Assembly: GCF_030435805.1 (NCBI RefSeq)
Contig: NC_081291.1
Location: 11,803,001-11,867,000 of the forward strand
Length of the DNA: 64,000 nucleotides
Direction of reading: 5' to 3'
DNA from: Mustela lutreola
Taxonomy: Eukaryota; Chordata; Mammalia; Carnivora; Mustelidae
Under the pieces are notes generated by a model. The model saw only the letters and a list, made by a program, of their open reading frames with translations, did not search any database and was not told the origin of the DNA. Shown here piece by piece: positions 56,375 through 64,000 of the stretch. The position numbers were made by a program, and so were the translations under genes. The number at the start of each line of letters is the position of its first letter. The stretch's first letter is position 1.

Positions 56375-57694
56375 TTTTTTCATTTATTTATTTTCAGCAT
56401 AACAGTATCATTATTTTTCACAACACCCAGTGCTCCATGCAATCCGTGCCCTCTATAATACCCACCACCTGGTACCCCGACCTCCCACGCCGCCACCCCT
56501 TCAAACCCCTCAGATTGTTTTTCAAGAGTCCATAGTCTCTCATGATTCACCTCCCCTTCCAATTTACCCCAACCCCCTTCTCTCTAACTCCTCATGTCCT
56601 CCATGCTTTATGTTATGTTCCACAAATAAGTGAAACCATATGATAATTGACTCTCTCTGCTTGACTTATTTCACTCAGCATAATCTCGTCCAGTCCTGTC
56701 CATGTTGCTACAAAACATGTTGCCTTTCTGATGGAGGCATAATACTCCATAGTGTATATGGACCACATCTTCCTTATCCATTCGTCCCCTGAAGGGCATC
56801 TTGGTTCTATCCAAAGTTTGGAGACCATGGCCATTGCTGCTATAAACATTGGGGTACAGATGGCCCTTCTTTTCACTACATCTGTATCTTTGGGGTAAAT
56901 ACCCAGGAGTGCAATTGCAGGGTCATAGGGAAGCTCTATTTTTAATTTCTTGAGGAATCTCCACACTGTTCTCCAAAGAGGCTGCACCAACTTGCATTCC
57001 CACCAACAGTGTAAGAGGGTTCCCCTTTCTCCACATCCTCTCCAACACATGTTGTTTCCTGTCTTGCTAATGTTGGCCATTCTAACTGGTGTAAGGTGAT
57101 ATCTCAATGTAGTTTTAATTTGAATCTCCCTGAGGGCTAGTGATGATGAACATTTTTCATGTGTCTGATAGCCATTTGTATGTCTTTATTGGAGAAGTGT
57201 CTGTCCATATCTTCTGCCCATTTTTTGATATGATTGTCTGTTTTGTGTGTGTTGAGTTTCAGGAGTTCTTTATAGATCCTGGATATCAACATTTTGTCTG
57301 TACTTTCATTTGCAAATATCTTCTCCCATTCCATGGGTTGCCTCTTTGTTTTCTTGACTGTTTCCTTTGCTGTGCAGAAGCTTTTGATTTTGATGAAGTC
57401 CCAAAAGTTCATCTTCACTTTTATTTCCTTTGCCTTTGGAGACATATCTTGAAAGAAGTTGCTGTGGCTGATATCGAAGAGATTACTGCCTATGTTCTCC
57501 TCTAGGATTCTGATGGATTCCTGTCTCATATTGAGGTCTTTTATCCATTTTGAGTTTATCTTTGTGTACGGAGTAAGAGAATGGTCGAGTTTCATTCTTC
57601 TACATATAGCTGCCCAGTTTTCCCAGCACCATTTATTGAAGAGACTTCCTTTTTTCCACTGTATATTTTTTCCTGTTTTGTCGAAGATTATTTA
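56375..57694 (-). mobile_element. 5'-truncated L1 in older L1, antisense
   Basis: 1.32 kb with a perfect 15-bp target duplication acaagcccttaatct at 56360-56374 and 57695-57709. The ORF2 tail is open over 56613-57107 (164 codons) and 57137-57595 (152 codons), broken between. Confidence 0.93.
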
Positions 57695-57958
57695 ACAAGC
57701 CCTTAATCTGATCTGTCATTTGAAAATACCTTCTCCCAATCTGTTCGTTGTCTTTTGGTTTTGTAGACTCTTTCCTTTGCTATGCAAAGATTTTATTTTG
57801 ATTAAGTTCCAATAGTTCTTTTTTGCCTTTGTATCCTTTTCCTTGGAGATGTGTCTAGCAAGAAATTGCTGTGTCCAGTGTCAAGGAGGTTGTTGCCTGT
57901 GTTGTCTTTTGGGATTTTGATGGATTCCTATCTCACATTGAGGTCTTCCATCCATTTT

Positions 57959-58043
57959 TTTTTTTAGGTTTATTCCTAGCTGTCTTTTTTTTATTTTTAT
58001 TTTTTATTTTCAGCATAACAGTATTCATTATTTTTTCACCACA
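57959..58043 (-). mobile_element. Tiny L1 3' end (about 85 bp), antisense
   Basis: A T-run, a 22-bp patch resembling L1 ORF2 antisense (aggtttattcctagctgtc), then the antisense L1 terminus. The old L1 resumes exactly (ccatttt / catttt gag). Confidence 0.75.
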
Positions 58044-59402
58044 TCATTTTGAGTCTATTTTCCATGCATGATACAAGGAAATGATCCAGTTTCATTCTTC
58101 TGCATATGCCTATCCAATTTTTCCAACACCATTTGTTGAAGACACTGTCTTATTTCCATTGGACATTCTTTCCTTTGTCAAAGATTATTTATCCGTAAAG
58201 TTTGAGTCCATTTCTGACTTCTCTATTCTGTTCCACTGATATATATATGTCTGTTTTGTGCCAGTAACATAATGTCTTGAAAACTGCAACTTTTTAATAG
58301 AGCTTGAAGACTGTAATTCTGATGCCATATGTTTGGGTTTTCTTTTACAAGAAAGAAAACCAAATCAGTTTTGGTTTTCTATTAAGTCTCTTGTCTGGTT
58401 CCATACAAATTTTGGGTGTGTTTTTTCCACCTCTGTGAAAAAGTTGATGGTATTTTGATAGAGATCGCTTTGAATGTATAGATTGCTCTGGTAACATAGA
58501 CACTTTAACAATATTTGTTCTTCCAATCCCTGAGCCTGGAATGTTTTCCCATTTCTTTGTACCTCCCTCAATTACTTTCATGTGTATACTTAGTCTTTTT
58601 GGTTAAGTATCTTATGGCTTAGGGTGCAATTGTAAGTCGGATTGACTCCTTAATTTATTTCTCCAGTTACATTATTAGTGTATAGAAATGCAACAGATTT
58701 CTGTTTATTGATTTTATATCCTGCCACTTTATTTAATTCTTTTATGAGTTCTAGCAACTTGGAGGTGGAGTCTTGTGAGTTTTCCACAGAAAGTATCAAG
58801 TCATCTGCAAAGAGTGATAGTTTGACTTCTTTGCCAATTTGGATACCTTTTATTTCTTTTTATTGTCTGATTACTGAGACTCAGACTTCTAGTATTAGGT
58901 TGAATTAAAGTTGTGAGAGTGGGAATTCCTGCCATGTTCCTGACCTTAGGGAAAAGCTCTCAGATTTTCCACATTGAGAACAATATTTGCTGTGAGTTTT
59001 TCAAACATGGCTTTTATGATATTGAGGTATGTACTCTCTATCCCTATACTCTGAAGAGTTTTAGTCAAGAATGCTGTATTTTCTCAAATGCTTTTTCTGC
59101 ATCAATTGAGAGGATCATATGGTTCTTGTCTTTTTTTTACTTATGTAGTCTGTCACATTGATTGATTTGTGGATGTTGAACCAACCTTGCAGCCCAGAAA
59201 TAAATCCCTTTTGGTAATGGTGAATAATCCTTTGAATGCACTTTTGGATCCTATTAGCTAATATTTTGGTGAGAATTTTTGCATCCATGTTCATCAAGGA
59301 TATTGGTCTATAACTCTCCTTTTTGGTGGGGTCTTTGACTAGTCTGGCATTTGTGCTGGCCTCATAGAATGAGTTTGGAAGTTTTCCTTCCATTTTGATT
59401 TT

Positions 59403-60585
59403 TTAATTAATTTATTGATTTTCAGCATAACAGTATTTATTATTTTTTCACCACACCCAGTGCTCCATGCAATCCATGCCCTCTATAATATCCACCACCT
59501 GCTACCCCAACAACCCACCCTCCCCCGCCACTTCAAACCCCTCAGATTGTTTTTCAAGAGTCCATAGTCTCTCATGATTCACCTCCCCTTCCAATTTCCC
59601 CCAACTCCCTTCTCTTCTCTAACTCCCCATGTCCTCCATGCTATTTGTTATGCTCCACAAATAAGTGAAACCATATGATAATTGACTCTCTCTGCTTGAC
59701 TTATTTAACTCAGCATAATCTCTTCCAGTCCCGTCCATGTTGCTACAAAAGTTGGGGATTCATCCTTTCTGATGGAGGCATAGTACTCCATAGTGTATAT
59801 GGACCGCATTTTCCTTATCCATTCGTCCATTGAAGGGCATCTTGGTTCTTTCCGTAATTTGGCGACCATGGCCATTGCTGCTATAAACATTGAGGTACAG
59901 ATGGCCCTTCTTTTCACGACATCTGTATCTTTGGGGTAAACACCCAGGAGTGCAATGGCAGGATCATAGGGAAGTTCTATTTTTAATTTCTTAAGGAATC
60001 TCCACACTGTTCTCCGAAGTGGCTGCACCAACTTGCATTCCCACCAACAGTGTAAGAGGGTCCCCCTTTCTCCACATCCCCTCCAACACATGTTGTTTCC
60101 TGTCTTGTCAATTTTGGCCATTCTAACACCAACTCCACACATAAGAAGGGAAATCATCAAGAATAGAGCTGAGATCAATGAGGTAGAAACCAAAGATACA
60201 GTAGAACGTATCAATGAAACTAGAAGTTGGGTTTTTGAGAGAATCAATTAGATTAATAAGCCATTGGCCACACTAATCCAAAGGAAAAGATAGAAAGCCC
60301 AAATTCATAAAATTATGAATGAAAAGGGAGAGATCACAACTAACACCAAGGAAGTAGAAACAATCATCAGAAGTTATTATCAACAGTTATATGCCAATAA
60401 GCTTAGCAACCTTGGTGAAATGGGTGCATTCCTGGAAAAGTATCAACTCCCAAAAATGAACCAGGAAGAAATCGACAACCTGAATAGATCAATATCTAGT
60501 CATGAGATTGAAGCAGTGATCAAAAACCTCCCAAAATACAAGAGCCTAGGACCTGACTGATTCCCTGGGGAATTCTATCAAACTC
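59403..60585 (-). mobile_element. Twin-primed L1 with 5' inversion
   Basis: Left part (59403-60126) is an antisense L1 3' end through ORF2 code to the [14 protein letters not shown] region. Right part (60127-60585) is sense ORF2 from the linker region ([34 protein letters not shown]-like, [25 protein letters not shown]). One 13-bp target duplication ccattttgatttt at 59390-59402 and 60586-60598 brackets both, so this is a single inverted insertion. Confidence 0.93.
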
Positions 60586-60895
60586 CCATTTTGATTTTGA
60601 AATAGTTTCAGAAGAATAGGTATTAATTCTTTAAATATTTGGTAGAATTCCCCTGGGAAGACATGTGGTCCTGGAACTTGTTTCTTGGGAGATTTTTGAT
60701 TACTGCTTCAATCTCCTTGCTGGTTATGGGTCTGTTCAGGTTTTCTGTTTCTTCCTGATTCAGTTTTGGTTGTTTGTATGTCTCCAGAAATGCATCCATT
60801 GCTTCCAGATTGTCTCATCTGTTGGCATATAGTTGCTCATAATATGTTCTTGTAGTTGTTTGTATTTCTTTTTTGTTTGTTTGTTTGTATTTCTT

Positions 60896-61106
60896 TTTTT
60901 TTAATTTATTTATTTTCAGCATAACAGTATCATTATTTTTTCACCACACCCAGTGCTCCATGCAATCTGTGCCCTCTATAATACCCACCACCTGGTACCC
61001 CAACCCCCCACCCCCCCGCCACTTCAAACCCCTCAGATTGTTTGTCAGAGTCCATAGTCTCTCATGAGTCACCTCCCCTTCCAATTTACCCCAACTCCCT
61101 TCTCTC
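60896..61106 (-). mobile_element. Short L1 3' end (211 bp), antisense
   Basis: Antisense 3' UTR only. The 15-bp target duplication ttgtttgtatttctt lies at 60881-60895 and 61107-61121. A local expansion of TTGTTTGT precedes it. Confidence 0.93.
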
Positions 61107-63694
61107 TTGTTTGTATTTCTTAAGTGTTGGTTGTGATCTCTCCTCTTTCACTCGTGATTTTATTTGGGCCCTTTCTCTTTTCTTTTTGATAGGTCTGGCT
61201 AAGTGTTTGTCAATCTTATTAATTCTTTCAAAGAACCAGCTCCTAGTTTCCTTGATCTGTTCAACCTTTCTTTTGGTTTCTATATCATTGATTACTGCTC
61301 TAATCTTTATTATGTCTCTTCTTCTGCTGTGTTTAGGCTTTATTTGCTGTTCTTCTCCAACTCCTTTAGGTGTATGTTTAGGTTGTGTATTTGAGACCTT
61401 TCTGTTTTCTTGAAAAAGGCTTATATTGCTACATATGTCCCCTGTAGGACTGCCTTTGCTGCATCCCAAAGATTTTGAACCAATGCATTTTCATTTTCAT
61501 GGGTTTGCCTGAATTGTTTAAATTCCTCTCTAATTTCCTGGTTGATCCATTCATTCTTTAGCAGGATGCTTTTTGATATCTAAGTATTTGCATTCCTTCC
61601 AAATTTTACCTGTGGTTGAGTTCCAGTTTCATAGCATCATGGTCTGAAAATATGCATGAAATGCTCCCAATCATTTGTGAGTGGTTGGGACTGATTTGTG
61701 ACCCAGGATGTGATCTATTCTGGAGAATGTTCAAGATGAACTAGAGAAGAATGTGTCTTCTGTGCTTTGGGATGGGATGTTCTAAATATATCTGTGAAGT
61801 CCATTGGGTCTAGTGTGTCCTTCAAAGCCGTAATTTCCTTGTTGATCTTCTGCCTAGATGATCTGTCCATTTCAGTGAGGAAAGTGTTTAATTGTATTAT
61901 AATCTATATGTTTATTTGATTTTGTAACTAATTGGCTTATATAAAGTCTGCTCCCATGTTAAGGGCATAAATATTTGCAATTGTTAAATCTTCTTCTTGG
62001 ATAGACCCTTTAATTATACAGTGTCTTTCTTCATCCCTTATCAGAGTCTTTGTTTTAAATCTAATATTTCTGATATAAGGATTGCCACCCCAGCTTTCTT
62101 GCTTTTTTACCCAATCTGATACCCTGTCTTTTGATTGGGGCATTTAGCCCATTTAGGGTAACTATTGAAAGATATGAATTTAATGCCATTGTGTTGCCTG
62201 TAAAGTGACTGTTATTGTATATTGTCCCTGTTCCTTTCTGATCTATGTTACCTTTGGGCTCTCTCTTTTTTTAGAGAACCCCTTTTACTATCTCTTGTAG
62301 GGATGTTGGTAATCACAAATTCATTTAGTTTTTGTTTGTCCTGGGGGCTTCTTATCACTCCGTCTATTCTGAATGATGTCCTAGCTGGATAAAGTATTCC
62401 TGGCTGCATATCTTCCCCATTTAGCACCCTGAATATATCATGCCAGTTTTTTTCTGTCCTGCCAGGTCTTCACGGATAGTTGTTACTAATCTAATGTTTC
62501 TACCATTGTAGGTTGCAGGCCTTTTATCCTGAGCTGCTTTCAGGATTTTCTTTGTCTCTGAGATTAGATGTGGGGGTGTTGAACTGCATTTCTTGGTTTT
62601 GATGGGAGTTACCTCCTGGATATTTTGATGGTTGTTTCCTTCCCCAGATTAGGAAAGTTCTCTGCTATAATCTGCTCCAATATTGGACCTTCTGCCCCTC
62701 TCTTTCTTTCCTCTTCCTCTGGGATCCCAATTATTTTAACACTGTTCCACTTTATAGTATCACTTATCTCCTGAATTCTCCCCTCATTGTCCAGTAGTTG
62801 TTTATCTCTCTTTTTCACAGCCTCATTATTCTCCATTGTTTGGTCTTATATATCACTAATTCTCTCTTCTTCCTCACTTATCCTAGCTGTTAAGGCCTTT
62901 TTTTTATTACATCTCATTAATAGTCTTTTTAGTTTTGACTTGGTTAGATTTTAGTTCTTTTATTTCTCTAGAAAGGGATTCTCTAATGTCTTCTATGCTT
63001 TTTTCAAGCCCACTTAGTATCTTTATAATCACTATTCTGAACTCTAGTTCTTACATCTTATTTATGTCCATGTTGATTAGGTCCCTGGCAGTCAATACTT
63101 CCTCTTGTTCTCTTTTTTGAGGTGAATTTTCTGTCTTGTCATTCTGTCCAGAGAAGAATACATGAAAGAGAGAACAAAATACTAAAATGGCAAAAACCAC
63201 CCCAGAGAAATATACATTAAACAAATCAGAAGAGACCCAAAACCAGTGGGAAAAGAAAAGGCAAAAGGAAAGAAGGGGGGGAAAAAGAGAATGTTATCAG
63301 ACAAGTGAGCAGAATATATTAAAAATACACTAGATTCTGTGTGTATTTTGATCAGTTTGTTAAAGGAAACTACATCTCAACATTGTAAAGAAAGAAAAAC
63401 ATATATATACAAAAATAATATTAAAGACAATGAAAGTATAGAATATAACTGTAAGGGTGAACATTTAAAAGACTAACAAAACAAAAAAAAAATAGAACAA
63501 AAAAAAAAGGTAGAAGAAAAAAAGAGAGAGTATGATCATATGGGTGAATAGAACAGACCCATACATGAGATTTTGGGTCTATTTTGGTCTGTTAGAAGAA
63601 ACTGCGTGCCAAAATTTTAAACAAAGAAAAACATATATATACAAAAATAAGATTAAATACTATTAAGAGATAGAATGTAACTGTTAAACTGAAA

Positions 63695-64000
63695 ATTTTG
63701 TGTTGGAAGGGATGTGGAGAAAGGGGAACCCTCTTACACTGTTGGTGGGAATGCAAGTTGGTGCAGCCTCTTTGGAGAACAGTGTGGAGATTCCTCAAGA
63801 AATTAATAATAGAACTTCCCTATGACCCTGCAATTGCACTCATGGATATTTGCCCCAAAGATACAGATGTCATGAAAAGAAGGGCCATCTGTACCCCAAT
63901 GTTTATAGCAGCAATGGCCATGGTCGCCAAACTGTGGAAAGAACCAAGATGCCCTTCAAGGGACGAATGGATAAGGAAGATGTGGTCCATATACACTATG
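63695..64000 (+). mobile_element. 5'-truncated L1, sense, runs off the window
   Basis: Starts at about 63695 with 'tgttggaagggatgtgg' (ORF2 CWRGCGE region) and continues through [16 protein letters not shown] and [16 protein letters not shown] code to the end of the window. Confidence 0.85.

Larger units (their letters stand above)
55290..63690 (-). mobile_element. Near full-length old L1, antisense, with nested insertions
   Basis: Minus-strand order: 5' UTR-like A-rich sequence (about 63690-63130), ORF1 (about 63120-62240), ORF2 endonuclease (62140-61600), linker (61500-60600), reverse transcriptase (59390-58600), C terminus (58580-55850) and an older 3' UTR (55850-55290). Removing four insertions (56375-57694, 57959-58043, 59403-60585, 60896-61106) leaves about 5.6 kb. 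All frames are decayed by many stops and indels. Confidence 0.75.

Noticed and set aside
1-64000. CRISPR arrays, operons, tRNA or rRNA genes, or a new defence-like system
   Set aside because: No spaced identical repeats, no bacterial gene layout. tRNA-like boxes occur only in SINE heads. The window is a mammalian OR cluster full of L1.

Overview
The window is mammalian nuclear DNA from a carnivoran, most likely a caniform. Eleven tRNA-derived CAN-type SINEs are present. Their 3' parts, with phrases such as 'gcctctctgcctacttg' and 'caaataaataaataaaatc', look most like the musteloid form, though species is an inference. LINE-1 (L1) covers well over half of the sequence. I see no prokaryotic genes, no CRISPR array and no new defence or biosynthetic system.

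The only host protein genes I can support are three intact, intronless olfactory receptor (OR) coding exons of family 7 (OR7A/7C/7D-like): OR-1 at 8943-9875 (+), OR-2 at 26910-27863 (+) and OR-3 at 48960-49889 (-). All keep the full OR motif set and have no internal stops. Reading between them shows a repeated gene unit. Each OR is preceded, 3.7-8.1 kb upstream in its own orientation, by a related noncoding block of about 600-700 bp (4690-5400, 18160-18905, 54400-55180 on minus). Each block has an AG|GTGAGT splice donor at the same place, and each coding exon has a pyrimidine-rich acceptor ending AG|TCA 13-16 nt before the ATG. The simplest reading is a 5' noncoding exon plus promoter copied together with the coding exon.

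Blockwise homology extends further. An MLT1-like block (1-69, 11640-12705, 43220-43690), a MER5/MER20 block (3290-3870, 13080-13720), the upstream block, an L2 fragment, the OR exon and the OR 3' flank recur in order. This gives a tandem unit of about 13.5 kb that has since been stretched unevenly by L1 insertions. OR-3 is an inverted member.

Layout: 1-4.7 kb, nested L1 pieces and the first MER block; 4.7-11.4 kb, OR-1 unit; 11.6-14.6 kb, old repeats; 14.6-18.0 kb, L1 cluster with inversions; 18.2-29.0 kb, OR-2 unit with a retrocopy and a young L1 in its presumed intron; 29.05-37.55 kb, a truncated L1 abutting a full-length antisense L1 with GC-rich 5' UTR; 38-47.5 kb, SINEs and old L1; 47.6-55.2 kb, OR-3 unit (minus); 55.3-63.7 kb, a near full-length old antisense L1 carrying four younger insertions; 63.7 kb to the end, a sense L1 leaving the window.

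The most rewarding details are the shared OR upstream exon, an apparent L1 3' transduction at 86-388, an unidentified 3'-UTR retrocopy at 19186-19811, two 5'-inverted L1s (15407-16071, 59403-60585), and several L1 insertions only 30-85 bp long, three of them with clear target duplications. All family names come from recognition by eye.
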